The notes: generated by a model from the letters alone, not told the origin. A stretch of DNA of 64,000 bases from Kuschelorhynchus macadamiae (GCA_030620095.1 JAUTXW010001345.1:2824501-2888500); one strand, 5' to 3'. Positions 10,064 to 22,065 are shown, counted from the stretch's first letter. Made by a program: numbers and translations.

Positions 10064-11110
10064 TATTATACATCTATTTCAATTTTTCAATTTATCAAAA
10101 TTTAAACATACTACCCTTTTTGATTAGTGGATAAACCGAAAACAATTTGTTGTATAAAACTTTAAAAACTGATTTTGTACAGATTCCAAACAGCATATCT
10201 GCATACTGAAAATCTCATATAATACAAACATATCGAAGCCTAAAAACTACTAGTGACTAAGTTTATATGGAAAGTTATTCTTACAATATGTTTTCCAAAA
10301 AGACAATAATTTTCTTGATATTGCATGTTTTCCATATTACTGCTTGCTCTTGGGCAATAATAAAATTTGTTGAAAATGAAATATTCGTAAATCAGTAAAG
10401 AAAAATTAATAATTAAAATTAATACTAAACTGAGTAGCTGGCTAAAAAAAGGAAACAAGCATAAATAAAAAACTCAATACTTTAAAAGCAAAAAATGAAA
10501 ATAAAACTACATATTTCTGAATTCCCTTTATACCGAAGACAGCATCTATTCCTATGTCATATTTTCCACCACTATACTATTTATTATTTCTATCATAATT
10601 ACGAATATTTTTAAAACAAAATTCGGCATGAAATATATGTTACAAATTTACAAAATTTGGGCAGGATCCTTGAATTTTATTCTATGTTTTATCTATATCC
10701 ATTTAGTTTAATTAGCCTTAACATAGATTGGGCTAAATTTTATACTAATCTCTAAAGAGAACATAGACGGTTCTTCGGTGTATTAACTTCTTTCGCCCAA
10801 ATTAAACTGTTGAGGTGCATTGACGATCGCAGGATTTTGTCCAGAGCTCTTCTTGGGGAGAGTCTTCGAACGGCCTTGTAGGTGATACATCACGATAAAT
10901 TTAAAAATGTTTTTTTATATGTTATACAAAATAGCGTACAGACGAATCAATTAATGCTTCACTTATGAAAGTCGGCCTAGGCGTTTAGCCTTTAAAAGTT
11001 AACAAATAATAGATCCATGAATACATACTTCTTACATACCTATATGACTGTTAAATACATACACATACATACATATCCTTTATTGCATGCGCAATCGGGT
11101 AAAAAGAGCA
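10064..11110. other. No recognisable gene
   Basis: AT-rich. Around 10730-10990 there is a less AT-rich patch whose plus frames (for example DDRRILSRALLGESLRTAL) faintly resemble the end of a non-LTR polymerase, too weakly to call. A short ACATACATACATAC run lies near 11058. Confidence 0.35.
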
Positions 11111-11114
11111 CATC

Positions 11115-11345
11115 AATTGTTTTATTTAAGTAAAGTCTTCGTGTAAATTCTGACACTGTTCTAAAAATATTTTCATTAAAATCAGCATGTCTTATTTCAG
11201 TTGTGCAGAAGCCATTTTCTATAACTCATTTTTCCCGTCTTCATTATCAACACTGAAATAAGTAAGCAGGTTGGCTTTCATGAAAATGTTTTTAGAACAA
11301 AGTCATAGAATTTATACGAAGATTTTATTTACATGGAATTATAAA
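11115..11345. repeat. Foldback hairpin, ~85-bp arms
   Basis: The segment 11120-11205 (TTCGTGTAAATTCT, GTTCTAAAAATATTTTCAT, CTTATTTCAG) returns inverted at 11252-11340 at roughly 80-85 percent identity, with about 45 bp between the arms. This is the form of a foldback MITE. No coding content. Confidence 0.7.
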
Positions 11346-11524
11346 TACGCTGTCTTGTTTCCTTCTCTTTAATCAGCTAGTCATTATATCGTCCACAGTC
11401 GACTCAGCAGTCGGGTTTTCCAATTTAACCGTCAATTAAACAATTGAAATTTAAGTAATTTTGGGAATTAAGACTTTGGCTTAAATACTCCATTCGATAA
11501 GTATTTTCTTAATAATGATTTTTT

Positions 11525-11790
11525 GCATTTTGTAAGGCCGCCATTTTGTTCCGCCATATTGGATTTTTACCAAAATATAACAATGCAACCCTACATGACT
11601 CTTGATTTTTGACCAAAGTTTGGAGTTAATCGGCGAAGTAGTTTTTGAGCTATCCCTCGTAAAGGCAGTATGAGAGAATGACAGAATGAAAAAAGGAGAG
11701 GACATGTTTTTCGGGATCCAAAAACCCGAAAATGTAAAGATTTACAAAATTCTCGGAGGGTTCCTTTTTTACGATAACAATACGTTCTTA
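11525..11790 (+). repeat. Interspersed modular repeat, copy a
   Basis: Begins GGCCGCCATTTTGTTCCGCC, followed by TTTTTACCAAAATAT, a TTTGACCAAAGTTTGGAGTTAATCGG-type block, AGTAGTTTTTGAGCTAT, a stretch resembling GGGACC..GAAAATGTAAAG, then CTCGGAGGGTT. The same order of blocks recurs at 13.1, 14.6, 16.0, 36.4, 42.0, 43.3 and 52.2 kb in plus orientation, and at 41.1 and 47.8-48.4 kb in minus. Confidence 0.7.
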
Positions 11791-12100
11791 CGACGAAAAC
11801 AAAAACTTTTTATTTATGATTTGATGAATGGATGAATGAAATGTATTGTTTTGATACATTTTATAACTTACTACTTTGATATAGAGCATTTTTATAACTT
11901 TTATAGATTCAAATACAGCTTCTGCTTTCCCCTCTAAGTAGCTGGCTATCGAACGAAGAAAATATGATGAAAAATTATTCCGAAAATTTGTAATTTAAAG
12001 ACAACAGCGTCTGTTTTATTACATACAATGCAAAATTCTAGGGCAACTTGACACACATACCTTATGCTTATCTTAGAGCAAAACGAATTGGACATTCCTA
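11791..12100. other. No recognisable feature
   Basis: AT-rich spacer between the interspersed repeat and the 367-bp tandem pair. Confidence 0.45.
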
Positions 12101-12847
12101 TCTTGCTATGGTCTTCATTTTTGGTCTCTAAGCAGAAATAAGACTTTTCCTGATTTTCCAAAAAAATTGGAAACGGCTTAAAGTTAATAGCTTGCATCCC
12201 GATACAAAACTGCTTTTTATATAAGAAAAATTGTGCTAGTTATCCAAATACAAAATATGAAAAAATGCGTTGTCGTTTAGTAAAAACCATTGTGTCCTTT
12301 TTTTTTACAGAGTTAGAATATCAAAAAGTGTACAGTTTTTAAAAATAAAAAAAACAAATATTTTTGAAACAGAAAAAATAAATTTCCTAAAATTATTTTA
12401 ATCGGCATTTCAGACAAATTAAAATTGAAAAGTTAGTTCGTCATCGCTGGGACTCGAACCCAGAATGTCTTGTTATGGTCTTCATTTTGCGTCTCTAAGC
12501 AGAAATAAAACTTTTCTTGCTTTTCCAAAAAAATTGGAAACGGCTTAAAGTTAATAGCTGGCATCCCGATGCAAAATTGCTTTATATATAAAAAAAATTG
12601 GGCTTGTTATCCAAATACAAAATATGGCAATGGACCTTAAAAAATGCGTTGTCGTTTAGTAAAAACCATTGTGTGCTTTTTTTTAAAGAGTTAGAATATC
12701 AAAAAGTGTACAGTTTTTGAAAATAAAAAAAAAACAAAATATTTTTGAAACAGAAAAAATAAATTTCCCAAAATTATTTTAATCTACATTTCAGACAAAT
12801 TAAAATTGAAAAGTTAGCTCGTCATCGCTGGGACTCGAACCCAGAAC
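12101..12847. repeat. Tandem pair of a 367-bp unit
   Basis: Unit 1 (12101-12467) and unit 2 (12468-12847) are clearly homologous along their length. Both run from CTTG.TATGGTCTTCATTTT through AATTGGAAACGGCTTAAAG and AAAAATGCGTTGTCGTTTAG to GTCATCGCTGGGACTCGAAC. The main difference is a short insertion (GCAATGGACCTT) in unit 2. Each unit ends with a tRNA 3'-half-like sequence on the minus strand, which suggests a tRNA-derived SINE-like or satellite unit. Confidence 0.85.
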
Positions 12848-12896
12848 CTTTTTGCAATCTAGGCAAGTCCTGGGTTCGAGTCATAGCGAAGACGAC
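12817..12896. repeat. Palindrome of two tRNA 3'-half-like segments
   Basis: On the minus strand CTGGGTTCGAGTCCCAG forms a tRNA T arm with the RNA polymerase III B-box-like GGTTCGAGTCC, followed by CGATGACG. About 15 bp away the same motif appears on the plus strand as CTGGGTTCGAGTCATAGCG, so the two are inverted to each other. No A box, D arm or sensible anticodon arm is present, so it is not a tRNA gene. Confidence 0.7.
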
Positions 12897-12951
12897 TTTT
12901 TTTAATAAAAATAAAACTGTATACTTTACGCATACTCGTGCTTTTATCATA

Positions 12952-14177
12952 TATCCCACTACATTTCCTTCATGTCTTATTCAAGAATATTTACTGCTTT
13001 ACCGCATTGGCTTAATAACAAAACTAAAAAAAAAAAATATAAACACATAATCAATAGAAACAGGAACGATTAATCCCAAGTCCAATAAGGACGACCGTCA
13101 GATTTCGTCGACAGACTTCGAGGAGTGCAGGTACAATACCACGTTGTCATCTTATTCACATTATGGATTCGCAGGCAATATTCGATTTTTGTTCAAAATT
13201 AGATAAATAGTTTATGTTACCAGGTTATCCTCATGTGAATCGTAACTTTTGATGAAAATTTAAAGTCAGTCGGGTAAGTAATTTTTAGCTATGCCGCGAA
13301 CAGACAGACATACCGACGTAATCGAGAAAACATGCTTTTCAGCATATAGGGTTCTAGAAATGTAAAGTTTTGAAAAATTCCACGATTACAATACTTCCCT
13401 TTTACGAGGGAAGGTTAAAAGAACGTACTTTTACTCGCGACATTTTTTCTTCCTAGTCGACGCGTTATTTCGCTATCCTCTTAAGTAGGCATAGAATTCC
13501 TAATTTTCGCAGGTTTTTGCAAATATTTATTACACCAAAGCGCCTGTCTTGAAGTCAAATACAAAAAGAAATAATGAAGCTGGAAATAAGTGTGACAAAC
13601 AAAATTATAAATACATGGTTTGAGGTACTTATGAAAAAATGTGTTTATCATGCTGTTCAAAGTGTTAAAAATACTGTAATATAATATATAATAAATGTGA
13701 GATCAAAAGATAAAATGTTTGGTGCAATTTAATAAAGAAGTCGAGACATAAAATTTATAGAACAAAAGCAAAAACATTTTTTTTGCGTCACGGAACCTAT
13801 TCAAAGACTATAATAAAAATGAGAATTTAATTTTATGATATACTGCATTAAACGCTTTATAGAAAAGTTAAGTGCATTACTCTGCCTGGGGAAATATTTT
13901 AGGAAATTATGAGTGACCAGATTTTAATAAATTTAGCTACGCTAGTTTTGATCAATAAAAATATTCCTAGTGTATGAAATAGCTAATAAACATCTATATT
14001 TAAATATTTGTGTTAAAAGTAAATAAAGAGCAGTTCATGAAAGAGTACTATTATTTATAAACTATTTAATTAAATATGTCATTAACAAAAGATTACTTTT
14101 ACCATTACAATACAAAAAAAGTTTTCCAGCTTCCGTTCAAATAAATTGTATACTTTATATCATATTAAGCATGATTC

Positions 14178-14236
<59 letters not shown>

Positions 14237-17176
14237 TTAATATTTATCCTAACCAACTATATTCGAAGGAAAGTCTAGTATTTTGATGTGTTCCTTATAC
14301 ATTAGCATAAAATACATATTAAACTAATAAAATTACCATTTTTTATTGGCGTTGCGGTTGCTGTGTATTTACTGAGTATTAAATCAACAAGAATATTATT
14401 TAATATGCTAACCTCCCAATACATTTCCTCCATGTCTTCATTCAGGAATATTTACTGCTGTACCACATTAACTAAACAATAGAAACAGGAACGATTAATC
14501 CCAATTCCCAAATAAGGAGTACCGTCAGATTTCGTCGAAAGTCTTCAAGGAGTTGAGCTAAGAAGTGCGGCAGGTACATGAGAGTACATTTAAGTATCTC
14601 ATTAAACCGGCATTTCGTTTCGACACCCTGGATTCGTATCAAAATTTTACCAGTTGATTCTCAGGTAATATTTGATTTTTGTTCAAAATTTGAAGTAAAT
14701 TAGATAAATAGTTTATGTTACCAGGTCATGTGTAGTATGGCCCTTAATTTCTGACTAAAATTTAAAGCCAATCGGGTAAGTAATTTTTAGCTATGCCGCG
14801 AATAGACAGACAGACACACTGACGTAATCAAGAAAACATGCTTTTTAGCATCTAAGGGCCTTAGAATTTAAAGTTCTCAAAACTTCTTGGAGGGTGAGTC
14901 TTTCACGATTACAATACATTGCGAGGGAAGTATAAAAGAACATACTTTTACTCGCGACATTTTTTCTTCTAAGTGAACAAGTTGCTTCGCTATTCTCTTA
15001 CGTAGGCACAAAACTGTTAATTTTTACAGATTTTTGTAAATATTTATTACACCAAACCGCCAAAACAAATACTGAAGCTGGAAATAAGGATGACAAACAT
15101 AATTATAAATACATGGTTTGAGGCACTTACGAAAAAATGTGTTTACCATGCAGTTCAAAGTGTTAAAAATACTGTAACATAATACATAATAAATGTGAGA
15201 TCAAAAGATAAAATGTTTAGTGCAATTTAATAATGAAATCGGGACATAAAATTTTTAGAACAAAAGAAAAAAACAGTTACAGACACACTTTTTTTTGCGT
15301 CACGAAACCTATTCAAAGATTAAGAACGATAATAAAAATGGGAATACGATTTTATGATATACTGCATTAAACGCTTTAGAAAGAAGTTAAGTGGGGAAAT
15401 ATTTTAGGAAATCATGGGTGAAGAGATTTTAATAAATCTACGCTAGTTTTGACCAATAAAAATATTCCTAGTGTATGAAAACCTAATAAATATTTAATTT
15501 AAGTGTTTGTGTTAAAGGTGAATAAAAGGCAATTCATGCCCGAGGAAATTAAGTAATAGTTAACTATTTAATTAAATATTTCATCAACAAAAGATTATTT
15601 TTACAACACAAAAAAAGTTCTCCAACTTCAGTCCAAATAAATTGTATACTTTATATCATATCAAGCATGATCCATTATATATGTTTAGTATTTATTCTAA
15701 CCAGCTTGAATATAGGAAAGTCTAAGTGTGTTTTCTAAATGTTCCTTATACACTAGCATAAAATACATATTATAAACTAATAACAATTAGCATTTTTCAT
15801 TAAATTAAATCAACAAGAACATTATATGCTAGCCTCCCACTCCATTTCCTCCATGTCTTCATTCAAGAATATTTACTGCTTTACCACATTAACTAAACAA
15901 TAGAAACAAAAACGATTAATCCCAATTCCAAACAAGGAATACCGTCATATTTCGTAGAGTCTTCGAGGAGTTGAACTAAGAAGTGCGGCAGGCCCATGAC
16001 AACGTTGCCATCTTATTAATCATAAACTTATTTCCCGATTTGGTCCCCATTTTGTTCCGTCATCTTGAATTCGTACCACAATTTTACCAGTTTATGCCTA
16101 TACCACAATTAATTTGACATCAATCTGTTAAGTAGTTTTTTCAGGTTGAATTTTCAAATATCTTATTAACTTGCCATTTTGTTTCGACACCCTGGATTCG
16201 TACCAAAATTTTACCAGTTGATTCCCAGGCAATATTTGATTTTTGTTCAAAATTTGTAGTATATTGGATAAATTGTTTATGTTACCCCCATATGACCCTT
16301 AATTTTTGACCAAAATTTTAAGTCAAGTAAAACATGCTTTTCAGCAACTAGGGACCTTGAAATGTAAAGTTCTGAAAACTTCTGGGAGAGTGATTCTTCC
16401 ACGATTATAATAATTCCCTTTTACAAGGGAAGTTTAAAAGATCATACTTTTACTCGTGACATTTTTTCTTCGTAGTCGACGCGTTACTCCGCTATTCTCT
16501 TAAGTAGGCATAGAACTCTCAATTTTTACAGATTTTTGTAAATATTTATTACACCAAACCGCCAAAAAAAATAATGAAGCTGGAAATAAGGATGACAAAC
16601 ATAATTATAAATACATGATTTGAGGCACTTACGAAAAAATGTGTTTACCATGCAGTTCAAAGTGTTAAAAATACTGTAACATAATACATAATAAATGTGA
16701 TATCAAAAGATAAAATGTTTAGTGCAATTTAATAATGAAATCGGGACATAAAATTTTTAGAACAAAAGCAAGAAACAGTTACGGACACATTTTTTTTGCG
16801 TCACGAAACCTATTCAAAGATTAAGAACTATAATAAAAATGGGAATTCAATTTTATGATATACTGCATTAAACGCTTTGTAGAGAAGTTAAATGCATTAC
16901 TGAGTGGAAAAATATTTTAGGCAATTATCGGTGACGAGATTTTAATAAATCTACCTACGCTAGTTTTGATCAATAAAAATATTCCTAGTGTATGAAATAC
17001 CTAATAAATATTTAATTTAAATATTTGTGTTAAAGGTAAATAAAGGACAATTCATGCAAAAGAAAATTAAATAACAGTAAATTATTTGATTAAATATTTC
17101 ACTAACAAGAGATTACTTTTACCATTACAACACAAAAAAAAGTTCTCCAACTTCAGTTGAAATAAATTGTATACTT
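12952..17176. repeat. Three tandem copies of a ~1.42-kb unit
   Basis: Unit A is about 12952-14404, B 14405-15829 and C 15830-17176. Each begins near CATTTCCTCCATGTCTTC and runs through GAAACAGGAACGATTAATCCC, the interspersed modular repeat, TACTTTTACTCGCGACATTTTTTC, ACATAAAATTTTTAGAACAAAAG and TATTCCTAGTGTATGAAA, ending at AAATAAATTGTATACTTTATA. B and C are closer to each other than to A. No unit carries an open frame of note. Unit C is cut off by the hAT element. Confidence 0.9.
14180..14232. repeat. (TA)n microsatellite in unit A
   Basis: About 53 bp of TA. The equivalent place in unit B (about 15675-15682) has only TTATATATG, so the tract expanded after the duplication. Confidence 0.95.
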
Positions 17177-17184
17177 TATAATAG

Positions 17185-19362
17185 CCATGTCAAACATGCG
17201 GCCCGCGGGCCGCATGAGGCCCAGTGAGCATTTTTCTTTGGACCAAATCAGTTTTGAAGACAGCCAGATAATGCGGCCCGCGAACAAGTGGAAAACCGTT
17301 TTTAAAAGCGTGCGCCGCTGCAACAACGATTGGTATAATAAAATGTACAATTGTACCTAGTGCCATCTATATTTAGGAGGATGAACTACACATAATCAAC
17401 CTAAAACCTAAAGCCAAACGTTATCTGGCTTGTTCCATGAAATTCCATCAGGTAAAAACACAGATGACGCTATCTGAACATTCTGGAAAGAACTCGAGAA
17501 ATCACAATCCGTATATAAACCGTGTTAGATTGAGTTCAGTCGTTGTTACAACACTTATTATTTCGGATACAGTTTTTAACATGTCTCTTTCAAAACCAAG
17601 TGGGAGTAAGAGGAAACTTGTAGATGAGCATCGTATCTTTCAAGAAAAGTGGGAATTAGAGTTTTTTTGCTGTGAAGTGAAAGAGAAAATTATTTGTTTG
17701 ATTTGTAATAGTACAGTCGGTATCCCAAAATTATATAAAATGAAACGTCACTATGATATTCATTAAACTATGTTTGACAAGTATACAGGCATGGTCAGAA
17801 ACGAAAAGTTAAATAAGTTAAAATCACCGTTGAAAGATCAGCAGCTTATGTTTACATGTCCAAAGCAAGAAAATGAATCTGTCCTTCAAGCGAGCTACGT
17901 ACTGTCGGAGTTGATCGCGAAACACTCAAAACCATTGTTGAACTTGAATTTATAAAAGAGGAAATTGTAAGTCACGGGAGCGTGAAGGCATTTCAAAATA
18001 TATCGTTGTCCCGGAATACTGTCGCTGAAAGAGTTACTGAATTGGCCGCGAATATAAGTGATCAGATAAAAACAAAATCGGACTCTTTCATTGCATTTTC
18101 TATTGCCTGTGAGGAAAGTACGGATGTGTGTGTGTGGCGCAACTCGCTGTTTTTCTTCGTGCGGTTGATACAAATATCAATGTGTATGAAGAATTACTGG
18201 AATTAGTACCATTGCATGATACAACAACTGGAAAGGATATTTTCAATGCTGTTTATGGACTTCTGCAAAAGTACAATTTAGATTTGTCAAAACTGTGTTT
18301 CGTTGCAACAGACGGAGCTCCTTCAATGACTGGAGTAAAAAATGGCTTCGTTAAAATATTTCAGACAAAGATCAGAGAAACAGGCAGTGACAAACCAGAT
18401 TTTTATCATATTCATTGTATAATCCACCAAAAAGTTTTATGCCCAAAAGTGATCATGTTGGAAAGTGTTTTAAAGTCAGTGAAAAAAATTATAAACCTCA
18501 TAAGGTCACGAGGCCTTAATCAGCGACAGTTTTCTGCATTTTTACGTGACTTAGAAAGTGGCTACACTGGCTTACCATATTATGCAGAGGTGCGATGGCT
18601 TTCGTGTTCTATGGCACTCGACCAGTTTTGGAAACTCAAAGAAGAAATACGCGTTGTCATGGAAACCAAAGGAGAAGATGTCAGCTTATTATGCGATGTA
18701 CCTTTTTTACAAGATCTTTCATTTATGTAGATATTACAAAATACTTGTCGGACTTGAATACGAAATTGCAAGGACCACGTCAAGTTATTACAGATATGCA
18801 TGATCATGTGAAAGCTTTCAAGTGTAAGATGATGTTGTGGGAAAAACAGTTAGCAGAGGATAATCTGACACATTTTCTGACTTGTCAGGCATATCAGAAA
18901 AGCACAAGTGTCCCAATATCGTACAAAAAATATTCAGAGAAAATTAGAAGCCTTCTGGCAGAATTTGAGAAGCGTTTTCAGGATTTTAAGACCCAAGAAA
19001 ACAATTTTTCTCTATTTACTGGTTTTTTCACTATCGATATTGATAAAGTTCCTCCTCACTTGCAAATGGAAGTAATGGAAGTAATAACCCATTTAAAACA
19101 AAAATTTGATAGTACTTACCTGTTCAATACCAAGAAATGAGAAAATTTGCCTGTAAAATCCTGTTAATGTTTGGAAATACCTATAAGTGTGAACAACTAT
19201 TTTCTTTGGTGAGAGGAAACAAATCATTTATGCCGATAAATTCGCGCCACAAATAGACAACTTAATTAAAGACCAAATATGTCAAATATCTGGCTAAAGA
19301 ATATAATGTTTGTAGTTTTTTGTAATGTCCTTTTATTGGAAAATTAATAAACAGACTTGTCC
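17185..19362 (+). mobile_element. hAT element (Charlie type), decayed
   Basis: A transposase relic is preceded by GCGGCCCGCGGGCCGCATGAG, a GC-rich 5' segment of the kind seen in Charlie-like hAT elements. The 8-bp sequence TATAATAG occurs at 17177-17184 and 19363-19370, consistent with a hAT target-site duplication. The terminal inverted repeats match only roughly (CATGTC against CAAGTC) and lie 1-3 bases inside the TATAATAG copies, so the borders are approximate. Unit C of the upstream tandem array does not clearly resume on the right. Confidence 0.65.
17581..19310 (+). pseudogene. hAT transposase, GTF2IRD2/Charlie type
   Basis: The start at 17581 (MSLSKPSGSKRK) precedes a BED zinc finger: W at EKWELEFF, CLIC, then H.{3}H in KRHYDIH (about 17640-17765). 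Further on are LIAKHSKPLL, FKNISLSRNTV-like text at 17990, CEESTD, FVATDGAPSMTG (18300-18330), HCIIHQKVLC (18410-18445), EVRWLS (18585-18602), and a C-terminal dimerisation segment FGNTYKCEQLFSLV..NKS (19170-19225). This order matches the transposon-derived half of GTF2IRD2 and insect relatives. A stop at 17766, a stop after NLNL at 17955, frame changes near 18120 and 18728, and stops after 19138 break the frame. The element is immobile unless helped in trans. Confidence 0.85.
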
Positions 19363-19370
19363 TATAATAG

Positions 19371-19703
19371 TACTTTTTTTCGAGATTTTCAGTAGTTTGT
19401 CTTCTTTAAGATAAGGCCCAACTAGTCGATAGTAGATAGTATTCATCTTAAGGCTTATTTCCGGATTTACTTTTGGTATGCGTTAAAGACATAAATATTT
19501 AGGTATTTAATAAAACAACAATTAAAATTACATATTTCTTAAAAAAAAACAAATATGGAAAATTTCATCTTACATACGGGCTATTTTTTATGCGATGGTT
19601 TTCCGTCAGCAGCACAACAAGGTTTTCTTTATTTTTCCATGTGAAAATTATAATAAAATTAGATACTAAAAAATCCTAGTTGGTCAAAATATAGCCATCC
19701 ATG
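19371..19703. other. No recognisable feature
   Basis: AT-rich sequence between the hAT element and the next hairpin element. Confidence 0.4.
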
Positions 19704-20092
19704 CAATAAATTTTATATCAAAGCAGAAAGATACAAAATTTTATTAGGTATGTAGCGTTATTCGCCCCAAGAAAGCGCAGAAATTGTTAAATTATATTTC
19801 CAAAACTTTTCTTCAATAATTTTAACTCATCGCGCTTTTAGGAGAGTGTATCCCAGTCGAAGAGCCCCACATGGAATAACAATTCGACGTTTGGCAAACG
19901 CGTTTTTACAGATTAGCACAGTAAGTGATGTAAAGTATACTGAGAGTCCACATTCTGGTCATTCTTAAATAAGCTGAAGGAACTACAAAAATGTAGTTCT
20001 GCTTCAACTAAGTTTCAATTTAACAATTTCTGGGCTTTTTTTGAGGCTTCATAATAAAATTCTGTATCTTTCTACTTTGATATAAAACTTTA
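19704..20092. mobile_element. Inverted-repeat remnant with mariner N-terminus
   Basis: ATATCAAAGCAGAAAGATAC with flanks (19706-19746) returns inverted as GTATCTTTCTACTTTGATAT with flanks (20049-20092), about 41 bp with three mismatches. Between the arms lies a short mariner-like coding fragment. This looks like an internally deleted transposon whose subterminal inverted repeats survive. Confidence 0.6.
19752..19968 (+). pseudogene. Mariner-like transposase N-terminal fragment
   Basis: Translating from the GCGTTATTCGCCCC segment gives SPQESAEIVKLYFQN, THRAFRRVYPSRRAPHG, ITIRRLANAF and SPHSGHS. This matches the N-terminal helix-turn-helix found in many insect mariner-like transposases (pattern E.AEIV.LY..N.RS...TQRAFRR..P.R.APS..TI.RL...F), the region called DUF4817 in some databases. 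Only about 70 codons remain, with no catalytic domain, between short inverted repeats. The fragment is open with no internal stop in this range. Confidence 0.7.
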
Positions 20093-20204
20093 CTGACATT
20101 TCTAAAAACATTTCATGCTGTATCTCCTAGACGTCAATTCTGATGTTAAAAACTATATTTAAAACTTTTTTAAAACGTAACAATATTTTACTGCCAACAG
20201 AAAT

Positions 20205-20500
20205 ATATGTATACCGGGTGACATAAGAGACATGCCGCCATTTTTTTAGTTTTAAAAATATCAATTAAAATTTGAGGCATTACTATAACTCTATAAAATG
20301 CAAATTTTCTATGAAAAATACATTTGTAAATTACTTCCGGTTTTACTGGAAGTGACCCGTACTTTTTTATTTTAAATAGGATTCTGTATTTTTTATGGGC
20401 TATCGTATTCAACATAAAATCAGCTTTTCAACAATATATCTCAAGTTAACTTTCGTTTTCAAAATGGTGACTAGACAGACATTGTTGGAAAATTTAACGA
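20205..20500. repeat. Inverted end, left partner of 24950-25172
   Basis: Begins TACCGGGTGACATAAGAGACA, then CCGCCATTTTT, AAAAATATCAAT, CCCGTACTTTTTTATTTTA and ATCGTATTC. The same blocks in the same order are present on the opposite strand at 24950-25172, whose end reads GCCGGGTAACACAGGAGACA. Together they behave as ~220-290-bp terminal inverted repeats about 5 kb apart. Confidence 0.6.
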
Positions 20501-20839
20501 CGCAATATAACACTCGACTCAGCTAGTATTTCTCGGAGATATTTCCGGACAGACTTTTGAAATTCGGTACATTTTTAAAGCACACTCTCAAACTGTACCA
20601 AATGGATATTCGTACTATTTTTGGTATTTCTTCTACTAATGAAATAAAACATGTTTTTTTTTGAATTTTTAAAAATTCCAAGACACGATAGCTGTTCGAA
20701 AAAATTGAAATATAGATTTGAAGCTTTTAAGAAACTTTTTTTAAACCCTTTTTATGGTTTCAATAACTCTATCCCTTGGTATAAGCCATCGATTTAGGAT
20801 ATTTGGATAATAAATTGGGGACATTTTGTTTTTTTCAGG

Positions 20840-21740
20840 TGCGAATTTTTCAATTTTTTTTCTACTAGATCTTTTTTAGAATTATAATTACCGATTTGGA
20901 GTTTTTGGTAATAGATAGGATACTATAATTTATTATAAATCTAGTCTTCCAGAATTAGCTCTATTTTATTTTTTTTTAAGGGGATTTACTATTTGATGAG
21001 ATTTTTTGACACTTTGGGAGGTTTTCAGTAGACAAATTATATATTATATTATACAGGGGCAGTAGTTAGTAGATAAGACATCAATTTAAAAGATTTAGGT
21101 ACTAATAAAACTGAAATTTGTTGTTCACAGCTGTGAATTTTTTTTTTTTTGCTTTATTGAAACTTTTGAACGATTTAAAGTATCGACTTAGTTTTTTTAG
21201 GTAATAGATAGGACATTTCATGTAATATTTAAAGACATAATTTATTAAAAAACAAAAAAAAAATTGACAGCTCCAGAGAAAATTTGTTTTTCGCTGTAAC
21301 TTTTGAACTGTTAAAATTTTTAAATACGGTTTTCACAGTTCTATGTAAATTTTAGAAGCGTATTAAAAAAAAATTCTTTGACATCTGTCCAAAAAAAAAG
21401 TGTTTTCCCTACCGTCTAAATTACTAAAAATGATTAAATACAGTTTATACAGTTCCATGTAACTTTTATTGGCGTAATTTATTAAAAAAAATTGACAGTT
21501 GTCAAAATAAAAAAATTCCCGTTACTTATAACCTTCTTAAAAAATTTAAATACGGTTTTCACAGTTCCATGTAACTTTTAGTGGGGCAATTTAAAAAAAA
21601 AATTGAGAGCTTAAAAAAACTGTCATTTTCCCCGTAACTTCCAAGCTACTTAAAATTTTTAAATGTGGTTTTCACACTTCCATATAACTTTTAGTCACGT
21701 AATTTATTTAAGAAAAATATTTTGGCAGTTGTCAAAACAA
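20840..21740. repeat. Tandem array, ~113-bp period
   Basis: The marker CACAGTTCCATGTAACTTTTA and variants recur at 21334, 21450, 21561 and 21674, spacings of 116, 111 and 113 bp. Each repeat also carries a TAATTTATTAAAAAA block and a TTGACAGNTGTC-like block. Weaker, less regular copies containing GGTAATAGATAGGA lie at 20908 and 21200. No coding potential. Confidence 0.75.
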
Positions 21741-22065
21741 CGTCTAGTCTTCCCTTTGAATAAATATACAACAGGAAAGAGTCCCATGCATTTTTTAAAT
21801 TAGCAGGCTTTTACGGAACTACGACATTTTTGGGGTCTTATTTTTCTGATGTTTACGTTTTGGTTTGTTGACGTGTGTTGTCAAACCATCGTCTTTACAA
21901 ATTTAAGCTTAAGTTTTTGCAGTTTATAAATAATATACACATCGAGTTAATATAAATGTTGATTAATAAGTTGTGTTATGTGTTATAAAACTTAACAAAC
22001 ACATTTTTGGTCGTTTGCATTATCCTAAATATAAAAACTGGACAGTTGTGTCGTGCGGTCGTACG

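Larger units (their letters stand above)
8944..10065. mobile_element. PLE-2: two Penelope-like fragments fused head to head
   Basis: Same family as PLE-1 and PLE-3. The left half (8944-9842) is in minus orientation and starts with the terminal sequence CACTGGAACCTGTGGTGG shared with PLE-1. An internal deletion after CCACAACTT has removed the ribozyme from this terminus. At about 9843 the orientation flips, and 9843-10063 is a plus-strand GIY-YIG fragment. The two halves overlap in family content, so this is an inverted duplication and not one continuous element. Confidence 0.75.

Noticed and set aside
10730..10990. Possible non-LTR polymerase C-terminus
   Set aside because: Only a loose resemblance (DDRRILSRALLGE) with several stops; no conserved block can be anchored.
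12817..12896. Possible tRNA gene
   Set aside because: T arm and part of an acceptor stem are present, but no D arm or anticodon arm folds; the segment is an inverted duplicate of a tRNA-like 3' half.
17437..17580. Upstream start for the hAT transposase
   Set aside because: The extra 48 residues precede the BED finger without family similarity; the Met at 17581 is the better start.
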